Source: Xylanimonas oleitrophica (GTDB lineage: Bacteria > Actinomycetota > Actinomycetes > Actinomycetales > Cellulomonadaceae). From it: 64,000 nucleotides of DNA. The notes beneath the pieces were generated by a model. It saw nothing but the letters and a program-made list of their open reading frames with translations, was not told the origin of the DNA and did no database searches. Numbering within the stretch: the first letter of the stretch is position 1; every line of letters starts with the position of its first letter. Where the stretch lies: assembly GCF_003244315.1 (NCBI RefSeq), contig NZ_QKWH01000003.1, positions 248,001 to 312,000 of the forward strand, given 5' to 3'. Positions 49,085-57,549 of this stretch are shown here, piece after piece. The position numbers and the translations under genes are program-made.

Positions 49085-49975
49085 ATGTCGGACCAGACCA
49101 CCCCGCAGGACCCCACGACGCAGCACCCGGAGCCGGAGCAGCCCGCCGACGACCTGCAGCCTCCGGGCCGCACCGGTGAGATGTCGCAGGAGCCGGACCA
49201 CGGCGAGCACACGTACGAGGGCTCCGGGCGGCTCGAGGGCAAGCGTGCGTTGATCACGGGCGGCGACTCCGGCATCGGCCGTGCCGTGGCGATCGCGTTC
49301 GCCCGCGAGGGGGCCGACGTCGCGATCTCCTACCTCCCGGAGGAAGAGGAGGACGCGCGCACGACGGCGCACTGGGTCGAGGACGCGGGCCGCCGCGCGG
49401 TGCTGCTGCCCGGTGACATCAGGGACGAGGAGTTCTGCACGAGGCTCGTCGCGGACGCCGTGGAGGGGCTGGGCGGACTCGACGTGCTGGTGAACAACGC
49501 CGCCTACCAGATGGCGCAGCCCGACGGGCTGCGGGGCATCACCACCGAGCAGCTCGACCGCGTGCTCAAGACGAACGTCTACGCGCTGTTCTGGATCACC
49601 AAGGCCGCGCTGGACCACCTGCCGCGCGGTGGCGCGATCATCAACACGACGTCGGTGCAGGCGTTCGAGCCGAGCCCGCCGCTCCTGGACTACGCCTCGA
49701 CCAAGGCGGCCATCCTCAACTTCACCAAGGGCCTGTCCCAGCAGCTCGCCGAGGAGGGCATCCGCGTCAACGCGGTGGCCCCGGGGCCCATCTGGACGCC
49801 GCTCATCCCCGCGACGATGCCGGACGAGAAGGTCGAGCAGTTCGGTGGGGACACGCCGCTGGGCCGTGCGGGCCAGCCCGCCGAGCTCGCCCCCGCGTAC
49901 GTGTTCTTCGCCTCCCAGGAGTCGAGCTACATCACCGGGGACCGCATCGGCGTGACGGGTGGCCGGCTGCTGTGA
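49085..49975 (+). CDS. SDR family oxidoreductase (YghA/general-stress type)
   Basis: A 296-residue NAD(P)-dependent short-chain dehydrogenase with a ~45-residue acidic, Pro/Gln-rich N-terminal extension typical of the YghA/GSP39 group. The nucleotide loop is ITGGDSGIGRAVA, the structural motif VNNAAYQM, the catalytic serine lies in NTTSVQAF and the Tyr-x3-Lys in DYASTKAAI. CAGGAG stands seven bases before the ATG. It is a single gene with a strong bidirectional terminator behind it. The substrate is not predictable. Confidence 0.9.
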   Translation: MSDQTTPQDPTTQHPEPEQPADDLQPPGRTGEMSQEPDHGEHTYEGSGRLEGKRALITGGDSGIGRAVAIAFAREGADVAISYLPEEEEDARTTAHWVEDAGRRAVLLPGDIRDEEFCTRLVADAVEGLGGLDVLVNNAAYQMAQPDGLRGITTEQLDRVLKTNVYALFWITKAALDHLPRGGAIINTTSVQAFEPSPPLLDYASTKAAILNFTKGLSQQLAEEGIRVNAVAPGPIWTPLIPATMPDEKVEQFGGDTPLGRAGQPAELAPAYVFFASQESSYITGDRIGVTGGRLL

Positions 49976-50014
49976 GCGGCCGTTCCTGAGCCCGGCCCCA
50001 CGCGCAGCCCCACG

Positions 50015-50054
50015 CGCAGGCCCTCGCCGCGACCGGTCGCGGCGAGGGCCTGCG
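50015..50054. terminator. bidirectional terminator between the SDR and MFS genes
   Basis: A perfect 20-bp inverted repeat with no spacer (CGCAGGCCCTCGCCGCGACC and its complement), 40 bp after the SDR and 12 bp after the convergent MFS gene. Confidence 0.85.
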
Positions 50055-50065
50055 TCGTCGTGCGC

Positions 50066-51430
50066 TCACGCGGCGAGCGCGAGCTCCCGCGCCCGCGCGT
50101 GGCGGCGCGCTGCCGACCGGCGCTGGTGCAGGGCCCCGGCGGCGACGACGGCCAGGACCGCCAGCCCTCCGCCGACGAGCGTGGCGCGCGGTCCCACCAC
50201 CTCCATGAGCAGGCCGAGCAGCGGGGGCCCGGCCAGCGCCCAGGCGGTGCTGGCGCTGCGCCACACCCCGAGCACGCGCCCACGCATCGCGGGCGGGGGG
50301 TCGGTCTGCAGCACGGTGGCCCCGGCGGTGTCGGAGAGCGACTCGAGCACCGCCATGGGGGCCACGACGACGACCAGGACCAGGAGGGTGGGGGAGAGCC
50401 CCGCCGCCACCTGGAGCGCCGCACCGGCGGCGGCGAGGGCGGTCACGAGCCGGACCGAGGGGCGGCGCAGGCGCCCGGCGAGGAACGCCCCCACGATGCC
50501 GCCGACGGCGAGCACGGACGCCACCGTGGCGAAGTCCTGGGCGCTGCCGGCGAGCGCCCCGGTGACGAGCACCGTCAGCGTGAGGGTGTAGTTGCGGCCG
50601 AGGACGGCGCTGACGGCCGTCACGACGAGGAGCGCCACGAGGCGGGGGCGGCCGCAGAAGTAGCGCAGCCCGCCGGTCGGGGCGGGGTTCTCCTCCCGAG
50701 GATGCTCCTGCCCAGCATCCTCCTGCAGTGCAGCGCGGCCCGGGGCTGGAGCGTCTGCCGGTGCGGCTGCGGCCGGGCGGTGCAGGCGCAGGAACGGGAC
50801 GACGGCGGCGACCATCAGGAACGAGCAGCCGTTGACGAGGTAGGCGGGAGCCGGGCCGGCGACGGCGAGGGCGGCACCGGCCAGCGCGACGCCCACGAGG
50901 CGGCCTGCGCTGTTGACCACGGACCCGATGCCGATCGCGGACGGCACGTCGTCCACGGGCACGAGGTCGTTGCCGAGCAGGGCGGTGGCGGGGCCGTCGA
51001 TGGTGGCGACGACGCCGGTGAGGGCGGAGAGCGCGAGCAGCAGCGGGAGGGTGAGCAGGTCGAGGCCGACGAGCGCGGCGGTGGTCAGGCCGACGACGCC
51101 GAGGACGGTCTGGCTGGTGGCGACCACCACCTTGCGGGGCCAGCGGTCGACGACGGCGCCGCCGGCGAGGCCGAGCAGCAGGCCGGGGGCGGCCTGGACG
51201 GCGAGCGAGAGTCCGGTGGCGGCGGGGGAGCCGGTGATCTGCAGGACGAGGAGGTTCTGGACGGTCATCTGCATCCAGGTGCCGGTGCTCGAGACGGCGT
51301 TCGCCCCGGTCCACCAGCGCATGGCGGGGTGGCGCAGCGCCCGCCAGGGGGAGCGGCCGGTGTCCGGGCGGCGGTGGAGGAGGGCGGTGCGGGGTGCGCG
51401 CAGGCGCACGCGGAGGTCAGGCAGGTGCAC
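50066..51430 (-). CDS. MFS transporter (enterobactin exporter/MFS_3-like)
   Basis: About 454 residues with around 12 membrane helices and a longer cytosolic loop in the middle (Ala/Pro/Glu-rich, after residue ~190). GGAVVDRWPRKVVV is the MFS motif A between helices 2 and 3; MRGRVLGVWRSAS follows helix 10. It is probably a drug or metabolite efflux pump. The frame extends to 51496, but the GTG at 51430 precedes the first plausible segment. It is divergent from an HTH gene with a paired operator in the 200-bp gap, so the HTH protein may control it. Confidence 0.83.
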   Translation of the reverse strand: MHLPDLRVRLRAPRTALLHRRPDTGRSPWRALRHPAMRWWTGANAVSSTGTWMQMTVQNLLVLQITGSPAATGLSLAVQAAPGLLLGLAGGAVVDRWPRKVVVATSQTVLGVVGLTTAALVGLDLLTLPLLLALSALTGVVATIDGPATALLGNDLVPVDDVPSAIGIGSVVNSAGRLVGVALAGAALAVAGPAPAYLVNGCSFLMVAAVVPFLRLHRPAAAAPADAPAPGRAALQEDAGQEHPREENPAPTGGLRYFCGRPRLVALLVVTAVSAVLGRNYTLTLTVLVTGALAGSAQDFATVASVLAVGGIVGAFLAGRLRRPSVRLVTALAAAGAALQVAAGLSPTLLVLVVVVAPMAVLESLSDTAGATVLQTDPPPAMRGRVLGVWRSASTAWALAGPPLLGLLMEVVGPRATLVGGGLAVLAVVAAGALHQRRSAARRHARARELALAA

Positions 51431-51581
51431 GGGGGGCTTTCGACGAGGCAGGCGGCCACCGGCGGAGCGTTCACGCGGGCGGCGAGGAGCCCGCATTCAA
51501 CCAACCGTCTCCGTGGTCGATCCACCTGCGGGATGCGATCGTGACCAAGGTCCTAGGCGGCCGAGGGTGCGCGCCCGGGTC

Positions 51582-51621
51582 GTCAACAGGGGGTTGACGA
51601 TGGTGTCAACCCCCTGTTGAC
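51582..51621. promoter_or_regulatory. paired palindromic operator/promoter of the HTH gene
   Basis: GTCAACAGGGGGTTGAC (51582-51598) and its exact inverted copy GTCAACCCCCTGTTGAC (51605-51621) are separated by six bases. Each arm is itself a GTCAAC-N5-GTTGAC dyad. TTGACG (51594-51599) and TTGACT (51617-51622), 17 bp apart, can act as -35 and -10, with the GTG at 51629 as a leaderless start. A dimer on each dyad would cover the promoter. Confidence 0.65.
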
Positions 51622-51628
51622 TGTGGGT

Positions 51629-52036
51629 GTGTCGTCGGACCTGGCGTGGCGCAGCGCCCTTCCCCACCGTGAGGGGGCGGAGCTGGCCGCTGCTCAGGAC
51701 CGGCTCGAGGCCGCTGGTCTCGCGCCCGAGGACGTCACGCACGTGCTGGCCGACCTGGGCGACGAGCTCCACGGGCAGGGCGAGTCCGGCGACCCCCTGC
51801 GGGCGGCGCTCCTGTGGGGCGAGCTGGGCGCGTACCTCGCCTACGCCCAGGAGCGGGCGGCGTCCGGTCGGCGGTCCTCGTACGCCAGGCTCGCGCAGAC
51901 CGCGAGCCTGGCCCGGGTGGCCGCGCAGCTCGGCGTCTCCCGCCAGGCCGTGCACAAGACAATGGGGGCGCGCGACAGCCAGGACTCCTACGTCGCGACG
52001 CTCAGCATGAGAGGACGGAGGCCCCATGGTGGCTAG
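51629..52036 (+). CDS. small helix-turn-helix protein
   Basis: About 135 residues. The C-terminal third holds a clear HTH, LARVAAQLGVSRQAVHKTMG (residues about 95-114). The N-terminal part is helical and acidic (EGAELAAAQDRLEAAGLAPE), perhaps for dimerisation. It starts at a GTG placed about where transcription would begin, and the doubled operator upstream points to autoregulation. Its end overlaps the next gene by 11 bases, so the membrane protein is co-translated. Targets could include the divergent MFS gene. The family is not recognised. Confidence 0.68.
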   Translation: MSSDLAWRSALPHREGAELAAAQDRLEAAGLAPEDVTHVLADLGDELHGQGESGDPLRAALLWGELGAYLAYAQERAASGRRSSYARLAQTASLARVAAQLGVSRQAVHKTMGARDSQDSYVATLSMRGRRPHGG

Positions 52037-52685
52037 CACTGGTGGGGCATCGCTGGACGGCCGCCCGGCCGACGCACGCCCCTTCCTGCTGCGGCTCGGC
52101 CTGGCCTTCGGCCTCTACCGGGTCGCCGCCGTCGGCGGCGCGCTCCTGCTCGGCGGCACGTTGCGCATGACGGGCGAGGCCCGCGTCGTGGGCACCGGCC
52201 TCGTCGTCGCCGCGGTGGTCGCCGGGGTCCTCGCCGCGCGCGAGGCCCGCAAGCGAGCGCACTGGCACCGCGAGCCGGGGGACGGCGTACCGATCCCCGC
52301 GTCCGTCGCGGGCGCCCTGGTCGACGCCGGCCTCGTCATCGCCCTGGCCTGGCAGCTGCCGCTCGGGGTCGGCACCTCCGGGGTGTTCCCGGGTGCCGCC
52401 GTGGCCAAGACGGCCGCGCTGGTGCTCACGGGCGTGTCCGTCGCGCTCGTCGTGCGCAGCCGCAGGCCCCACGCCCTCGTCGGCGAGACCATCACCTGGC
52501 TGTGCACCGTGGTGCGGGTCGCCGCCGCCGGCGGTGCGTGGGTCCTGGCCGACCGCGTGGTCCCGCCCACCTGGCGGGTGCAGCAGGCGGTCGAGATCCT
52601 CGTCGTCGCCGCGGTGCTCGCCGTGCTCGTCACCGTGACCGCGGTGATGGTGCGCCGCCTCGTCCAGGGGCGGGACGATGACTGA
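52026..52685 (+). CDS. polytopic membrane protein of unknown function
   Basis: A 219-residue protein with five or six hydrophobic segments, for example FLLRLGLAFGLYRVAAVGGA, VVGTGLVVAAVVAGVLAA, GALVDAGLVIALAWQLPLG and EILVVAAVLAVLVTVTAVMV. It has short basic loops and no signal peptide or enzymatic motif. GGAGG precedes the ATG inside the HTH gene, whose last 11 bases it overlaps. The HTH/membrane pair resembles regulator-plus-membrane-partner modules, but no family is recognised. It ends 25 bp before the convergent secreted-protein gene. Confidence 0.68.
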   Translation: MVASTGGASLDGRPADARPFLLRLGLAFGLYRVAAVGGALLLGGTLRMTGEARVVGTGLVVAAVVAGVLAAREARKRAHWHREPGDGVPIPASVAGALVDAGLVIALAWQLPLGVGTSGVFPGAAVAKTAALVLTGVSVALVVRSRRPHALVGETITWLCTVVRVAAAGGAWVLADRVVPPTWRVQQAVEILVVAAVLAVLVTVTAVMVRRLVQGRDDD

Positions 52686-52710
52686 GCGTCCCACGCCCCG
52701 CGGTGTGCCC

Positions 52711-53307
52711 TCAGGGGTGGCGGACCGTGCCCGAGGCCGCGTGCGCGCGGTAGGCGTCGCCCGAGTCCGGGTCCCACAGCTGGAAGCGGTAGGTGCCCTG
52801 CGCGACGCCGCGCCAGACGTAGCTGCCGCCCCCGCAGCTGACCGTGCGGACCGTCCCCACCTGGCTCCAGCCCACCGCACCCTGGCGGTACAGGGCCAGG
52901 CGGTGCGTCTTGCCGCCGCAGTTGCTGATCGAGGCGATGTCCACCCACACGTCACCGGCCGCACCGGTCGTCCACGTGCGCGAGTAGACGCTCACGTCGT
53001 ACGTCGAGCTCCAGCCGAACGAGCCGGCCGCCAGGACCGAGACGCGGGACTGCGCCGAGGCTGCGGCGACCGGGTCCTGGGAGGTGAAGGTGGCGCCGTC
53101 GGAGTACACCAGCGTGGTCGAGCCGTCCTCGTGGGTCACGACGCGATCGGGCTCCGACGTCGCGGGGGTCTCGCCGGCACCGCTCGTCGCGCTCGTCGAG
53201 CCGTCCGAGGAGCCTGGGTCGGCGCTCGCGGGCCCCGTGCCCAGCGGGCCGGCGACCAGCGCCGCCGCCGCGAGGAGGGTGATCGTGCGTAGCGACAGTG
53301 CTCTCAT
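52711..53307 (-). CDS. secreted beta-rich protein
   Basis: About 198 residues. The signal peptide is clear: MRAL-SLRTITLLAAAALVAG, with a cut expected after ASA (residue 29). A Ser/Thr/Gly linker follows to about residue 60. The mature C-terminal ~120 residues are a compact strand-rich domain with SNCGGK and VSCGGGSYVW, a likely disulfide pair, and many aromatic residues (GWSSTYDVSVYSRTW, YRFQLWDPDSG). It may bind carbohydrate or cell wall. It is divergent from the small gene and LytTR system and may be their target; that is inference. Confidence 0.75.
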   Translation of the reverse strand: MRALSLRTITLLAAAALVAGPLGTGPASADPGSSDGSTSATSGAGETPATSEPDRVVTHEDGSTTLVYSDGATFTSQDPVAAASAQSRVSVLAAGSFGWSSTYDVSVYSRTWTTGAAGDVWVDIASISNCGGKTHRLALYRQGAVGWSQVGTVRTVSCGGGSYVWRGVAQGTYRFQLWDPDSGDAYRAHAASGTVRHP

Positions 53308-53403
53308 GACTGCTCCCTCGTGCCGTCTTGACGTCCAGCGTGACGCCAGCAGGAGGCTACCGCCCAGCTGTACCGCCGGTGCAACGACGAAAGCGAGCTG
53401 CCG

Positions 53404-53586
53404 ATGAACGGTCGACGTGAGCTCAGCCTCGAGGAGGAGCTGGACCGGGCCGTGCTGCTGGAACGGTTGCGCCGGGTCCAGGCGGCGCGCCGCGCCTCCA
53501 CGCTCCAGCCGTCGCCCCGCCGTGCTCGCGCCACGAGCGCGCTGGCCGGGCAGCCCGAGCCCCGCGAGCCGCGGGCCGAAGACTGA
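53404..53586 (+). CDS. small basic protein, 60 residues
   Basis: Encodes a helix with heptad-like charge pattern (LSLEEELDRAVLLERLRRVQ) followed by a basic, Pro-rich tail. Third codon positions are almost all G/C as in real genes here. A hairpin terminator starts three bases after the stop, supporting an independent transcript. The ribosome site is weak (GAGCTG). No homologue is recognised. Confidence 0.45.
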   Translation: MNGRRELSLEEELDRAVLLERLRRVQAARRASTLQPSPRRARATSALAGQPEPREPRAED

Positions 53587-53588
53587 CG

Positions 53589-53632
53589 CGTCCGCCGTCC
53601 GGGGCTGCCCCTGCCTTTCCGGGCGGCGGACG
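53589..53632 (+). terminator. hairpin after the 60-residue gene
   Basis: CGTCCGCCG, a T/G mismatch and CCGG pair with CCGG-CGGCGGACG around a 16-base loop containing CTTT. It separates the small gene from the LytTR regulator. Confidence 0.55.
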
Positions 53633-53697
53633 TGTCGCACCCACGCGCCCTCGCGCTTGATACCTTGGCACCCGCAGAGCGGGACGAAGGTGCAGGC

Positions 53698-54420
53698 GTG
53701 ACAGAGGCGATCAACGTCGCGGTCGTCGACGACGAGGAGACGAGCCGCAGGCTGCTGGCGTCCCACCTGGAGCGCTACGAGCAGGAGCACGGCACGCCGC
53801 TGCGCGTCACCACGTTCGAGGACGGGGCCCGCATCGCCGAGCCCTACCGGCCCGAGTTCGACGTCGTGTTCCTCGACGTGCAGATGCCCGGCATGGACGG
53901 GTTCGAGACGGCGCGCCGCATCCGCGAGCTCGACACCGACGTCGTGCTCGTCTTCGTCACCAACATGGCCCAGCACGCGATCCGCGGCTACGAGGTCGAG
54001 GCCCTCAGCTACCTCGTCAAGCCCGTGCCGTACTTCGCGTTCTCCCAGGAGCTGCGCCGCAGCGTCCGGCGCGTGCGCCGGGGCGACCGCGACTCGATCA
54101 TGCTGCCCGCCGGTGGCTCGACCGCCCGTGTGGACCTCGCGGACGTCCTGTACGTCGAGAGCGACAAGCACCGGATCACCGTGCACGCCCGCGACCGGGC
54201 CTACACCCTCACCGGCACGCTCAAGTCCTTCGAGACCGAGCTCGCGGGCAAGGGGTTCTTCCGGTCCAACAGCTGCTACCTGGTGAACCTGCGCCACGTG
54301 GTGGGCGTGCACCCCACGAGCTGCGTGATGCGCGGCGGTATCGAGCTCCAGGTCAGCCGTCCGCGCCGGCGCGCGTTCCTCGACGCGCTCACCGACCACG
54401 TGGGCGGACGCCTGCCGTGA
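53698..54420 (+). CDS. LytTR-family response regulator
   Basis: About 240 residues. The receiver domain (5-120) has the acidic pocket VVDDEE, phospho-acceptor D60 in VVFLDVQMPGMDG, Thr/Ser in FVTNMAQ and Lys in YLVKPVP. The C-terminal LytTR DNA-binding domain (about 135-235) shows DVLYVESDKHRITVH and FFRSNSCYLVNLRHV. LytTR regulators bind paired direct repeats upstream of targets, often secreted factors or wall enzymes. The GTG at 53698 follows GAAGG. The kinase gene overlaps it by 4 bp. Confidence 0.92.
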   Translation: MTEAINVAVVDDEETSRRLLASHLERYEQEHGTPLRVTTFEDGARIAEPYRPEFDVVFLDVQMPGMDGFETARRIRELDTDVVLVFVTNMAQHAIRGYEVEALSYLVKPVPYFAFSQELRRSVRRVRRGDRDSIMLPAGGSTARVDLADVLYVESDKHRITVHARDRAYTLTGTLKSFETELAGKGFFRSNSCYLVNLRHVVGVHPTSCVMRGGIELQVSRPRRRAFLDALTDHVGGRLP

Positions 54421-55763
54421 TCACCGAGGTGCTGCCGGACATCCCGCGGGCGTACACGGCGGTCGCGGAGTGGGCGGCCTGCATGACGTACGTGCTCCTG
54501 GTGCGGGGCCCGGTGCGGGGCCGGCGCTCCCCGGTGCTGGTCGGTGCGGTCTCGGTCGCCGGCCTCGGCGTGCTCCTGGCGGTGCAGGAGGCCGCCGGGA
54601 GGCTGCCGATCTCGCTGTGGACCCTCGGCATGGGCGTCGCCGTCGCGGTGATGTTCGCGTGCATCCGGCTGAGCACCGACGTCTCGCTGCGGGACGCCGG
54701 GTACCTGACCGCCCGGGCGTTCGTGCTCGCCGAGCTCGTGGCCTCGCTGCACTGGCAGCTCCACAGCTACTTCCTGGCACCGGCGGGGTCGCCGTCACCC
54801 GTGGTCGAGGGCGTGCTGCTGGTGGGCGTGGAGGGCGCGGCGTTCACGGTGGCGTACCTGCTGGAGCGGCGGCACTTCGAGGCGGGACGCCCGCCCGAGG
54901 TGGACCTGCGCAGCCTGGCGGGAGCGGTGGCCATCGCGGCCGCCACCTTCTTCATGAGCAACCTCAGCTTCGTCAGCGCCAACACGCCGTTCAGCGGCCG
55001 CCCGGGCCGCGAGGTGTTCTACATCCGCACCCTCGTGGACCTCGCCGGCTACGTGGCCCTCTACGCCCAGCAGGGCCACCGGCGGGAGGTGCAGCGGGCC
55101 ACGGAGGTCGAGGCGATGCGCCGCATGCTCGTCTCCCAGCACGAGCAGTACCTGCGCTCCAAGCGCAGCATCGACGTCGTCAACCGCAAGTACCACGACA
55201 TGAAGCACTACGTGGCGGCGATCCGGGCCGAGACGGACCCCGTGGCCAAGGCGTCCTACCTGGACCAGCTCGAGGAGTCGATCAGCGGGTACGGCGTCCA
55301 GGCGCAGACGGGCAACGCCGTGCTGGACACGATCATCACGGCCAAGACCGCCGAGTGCGGCGAGCGGGGGATCACCCTCACCAGCGTCGTGGACGGCACC
55401 GCCCTGTCCTTCATGTCCCCGATGGACCTGAGCGCGCTGTTCGGCAACGCCCTCGACAACGCCGTCGAGTCCGTCAGCGCCCTGCCCTCCCCGGAGAAGC
55501 GGCTCATCCGGGTGGCCGTCTACACCCAGGACATGCTCGTCCTGGTGCGCTTCGAGAACTACCACGAGGGCGAGCTCGAGATGGAGGACGGCCTGCCCCG
55601 CACCACCAAGGCCGACCGGACCCACCACGGGTACGGCCTGCGCAACATGCGTCAGGTCGCCGAGCGGTACGGGGGCTCGCTCACCGTCCGCGCCGAGGAC
55701 GGGTGGTTCGTGGTGCGCGTGCTGTTCCCCGTGCCCGCCGCGGGCGCGCAGCAGCGGGGCTGA
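54417..55763 (+). CDS. GHKL sensor histidine kinase (AgrC/LytTR-partner type)
   Basis: A 448-residue membrane kinase. About six membrane helices fill residues 1-215. A coiled dimerisation region holds the phosphorylatable His in YHDMKHYVAAI. The ATPase domain shows the N box NALDNAVESV and a G-rich C-terminal loop GYGLRNMRQVAERYGG. This is the HATPase_c_5/GHKL class that pairs with LytTR regulators and often senses peptides. No AgrD/AgrB-like gene is next to it; the 60-residue gene upstream is the only small candidate. GTGA overlap with the regulator. Confidence 0.9.
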   Translation: MITEVLPDIPRAYTAVAEWAACMTYVLLVRGPVRGRRSPVLVGAVSVAGLGVLLAVQEAAGRLPISLWTLGMGVAVAVMFACIRLSTDVSLRDAGYLTARAFVLAELVASLHWQLHSYFLAPAGSPSPVVEGVLLVGVEGAAFTVAYLLERRHFEAGRPPEVDLRSLAGAVAIAAATFFMSNLSFVSANTPFSGRPGREVFYIRTLVDLAGYVALYAQQGHRREVQRATEVEAMRRMLVSQHEQYLRSKRSIDVVNRKYHDMKHYVAAIRAETDPVAKASYLDQLEESISGYGVQAQTGNAVLDTIITAKTAECGERGITLTSVVDGTALSFMSPMDLSALFGNALDNAVESVSALPSPEKRLIRVAVYTQDMLVLVRFENYHEGELEMEDGLPRTTKADRTHHGYGLRNMRQVAERYGGSLTVRAEDGWFVVRVLFPVPAAGAQQRG

Positions 55764-55766
55764 GGC

Positions 55767-56810
55767 TCAGTTGAACCCCAGCGCCCGCTGGGCAGCCTTG
55801 TAGGCGAGCACCGAGACCTCGCGGCCGGGCCGCCCGGGCAGGTTCACCAGCTGGCCCATGACGCTCAGGCGCAGGCGCCAGTACAGGGCCTCGTCCGCCT
55901 GGCGCAGCTCGCGCCAGAACCGGTCCTTCTGCGCGATGGCGTCCCGCGTGCCCGCACGGATCAGCAGCATGGACGAGACCACGCACACGATCCCGACGTA
56001 GTGCAGCAGGTAGCGGCGCAGCGCCCGAGGTACGCGAGGGTCGGAGCGCACCGCCGACAGGTGCTCCATCATCATCCGGTTGACCCGCAGCTGCTGGTCG
56101 ACCCGGGAGATCATCACCGTCTCGTTGACCGACTGGTCCGAGCGGCCGATGAAGTACCGGTACAGGTCCACGTCCAGGTAGTGCAGCCGGCGCACGTGGA
56201 CCAGCGGCACGAACGCGTACAGGTTGTCCACGTAGAACGTGTGCTCCGGCAGGCGCAGGCCGCTCTCGCGCAGCAGTCCCGTGCGGTACACGAGGGAGTG
56301 CATCAGCATGTACTGCGACTTGCGGAACCGGCCCACCTGGTCCCACGTGACGGTGCGGCCCGGCACGAGCGCCTCGGTGTAGCGCACGGCCGCGCGCCGG
56401 CGGCGGTCGACGTTCTCGTAGACGTAGTTGGTGACCACCATGTCCGGGGCCTGCGGGTCCCCGGCGAAGCCGCGCAGGGCCTCCCGCAGGCGGGCGAACG
56501 CCGCGGCGTCCAGCCAGTCGTCGGAGTCGACCACCTTCAGGTACAGCCCCTGGGCGTGGTCGACGCCCGTGTTGACCGCCGAGCCGTGGCCGCCGTTGGG
56601 CTTGCTGACGACCCGCACCACCCCCGGGTACCGCTCGGCGTAGCGGGCGCCGATCGCGGGCGTCTCGTCCCACGACCCGTCGTCCACGATGAGCACCTCG
56701 ACGTCGGCCACGTCTGTGCCGTCCCCCACGAGGGAGTCGAGGCAGCGGTGCAGGTAGGCGGCGGAGTTGTAGCTGGGGACGACGACCGTCAGCAGCTTGG
56801 CAGGGTTCAT
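55767..56810 (-). CDS. family 2 glycosyltransferase
   Basis: A 347-residue GT-A enzyme using a nucleotide sugar. The N-terminus LTVVVPSYNSAAYLHRCLDS, VLIVDDGSWDET and the metal-binding VVDSDDWLD are standard GT2 motifs. The C-terminal ~120 residues are helical and basic without obvious membrane helices. It begins six bases after the GtrA-like gene, suggesting one operon for glycosylation of a lipid-linked or wall polymer. It is convergent with the kinase gene. The substrate is unknown. Confidence 0.88.
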   Translation of the reverse strand: MNPAKLLTVVVPSYNSAAYLHRCLDSLVGDGTDVADVEVLIVDDGSWDETPAIGARYAERYPGVVRVVSKPNGGHGSAVNTGVDHAQGLYLKVVDSDDWLDAAAFARLREALRGFAGDPQAPDMVVTNYVYENVDRRRRAAVRYTEALVPGRTVTWDQVGRFRKSQYMLMHSLVYRTGLLRESGLRLPEHTFYVDNLYAFVPLVHVRRLHYLDVDLYRYFIGRSDQSVNETVMISRVDQQLRVNRMMMEHLSAVRSDPRVPRALRRYLLHYVGIVCVVSSMLLIRAGTRDAIAQKDRFWRELRQADEALYWRLRLSVMGQLVNLPGRPGREVSVLAYKAAQRALGFN

Positions 56811-56816
56811 CGTCGC

Positions 56817-57461
56817 TCAGCCGAGCCGCTCGGGAGCGGTCGGCGCCGGCGGCACGGGGCCGGGCTCGTCGGTCTCGGGAACACGCTTGAAGATCACCTT
56901 GAAGATCGGGAAGAAGACCCAGAACGACAGGGCGGCGTTGATGATCATCGTGACGACGTCGGCGATCGTCTCGCCGGTGCCGCCCAGGCCCCATCCCTCG
57001 ATGAGGAGATCGTAGATGGGAGCCTTGTAGAACCCCTGCAGCGCCGCGGCGGCGAACGTGATCACGACGTAGGCGACCAGGTACCAGAACGCCGCCCGCC
57101 AGATGCTCGTGTTCGACTTGAACGTCACGTTGCGCTGGGCGAAGAAGTTGATCACCTGCGCGATGAGCAGCGTCACCTGCACTGCCAGGAAGTACGCCAG
57201 GCCCCCGCCGCCGCCCGGCAGCGGGCCCGCGGCGTAGTCGAACACGAAGTACTGCGACCCGTCGACGTTGGAGCCGACCGGCAGCACCTGGAACGTGGTG
57301 TCCACCAGGGCGGTCTGGCCGAAGACCCACTTGAAGGCAGGCATCAGCGCCAGCTGCAGCACCGTCACGCCGTTGCTCAGCATGAAGAACACCAGGAACT
57401 GGGCCGTGCCGGGCCGCCGCTCGGCGAACGCGGCCCAGTACTCGCGGATCCGTCGGAACAT
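56817..57461 (-). CDS. GtrA-like multi-span membrane protein
   Basis: About 214 residues with four hydrophobic helices: AQFLVFFMLSNGVTVLQLAL, LAYFLAVQVTLLIAQVINFF, FWYLVAYVVITFAAAALQGF and IINAALSFWVFFPIFKVIF. The segment VINFFAQRNVTFKSN corresponds to the GtrA signature (N-F-x2-x-R-x-x-F). GtrA proteins are thought to move polyprenyl-phosphate sugars across the membrane, which fits the adjacent GT2. The ATG at 57461 is taken where the protein starts sensibly; the frame is open upstream. Confidence 0.8.
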   Translation of the reverse strand: MFRRIREYWAAFAERRPGTAQFLVFFMLSNGVTVLQLALMPAFKWVFGQTALVDTTFQVLPVGSNVDGSQYFVFDYAAGPLPGGGGGLAYFLAVQVTLLIAQVINFFAQRNVTFKSNTSIWRAAFWYLVAYVVITFAAAALQGFYKAPIYDLLIEGWGLGGTGETIADVVTMIINAALSFWVFFPIFKVIFKRVPETDEPGPVPPAPTAPERLG

Positions 57462-57549
57462 CGTGTCTCTCTTCGTGGGCCCGTGGGCGCAGCCGCGGGC
57501 GGGGAGGTCCGCGCGAGCTGCGCGGCGGGGAGCAGGGGGGGAGCGGCGC

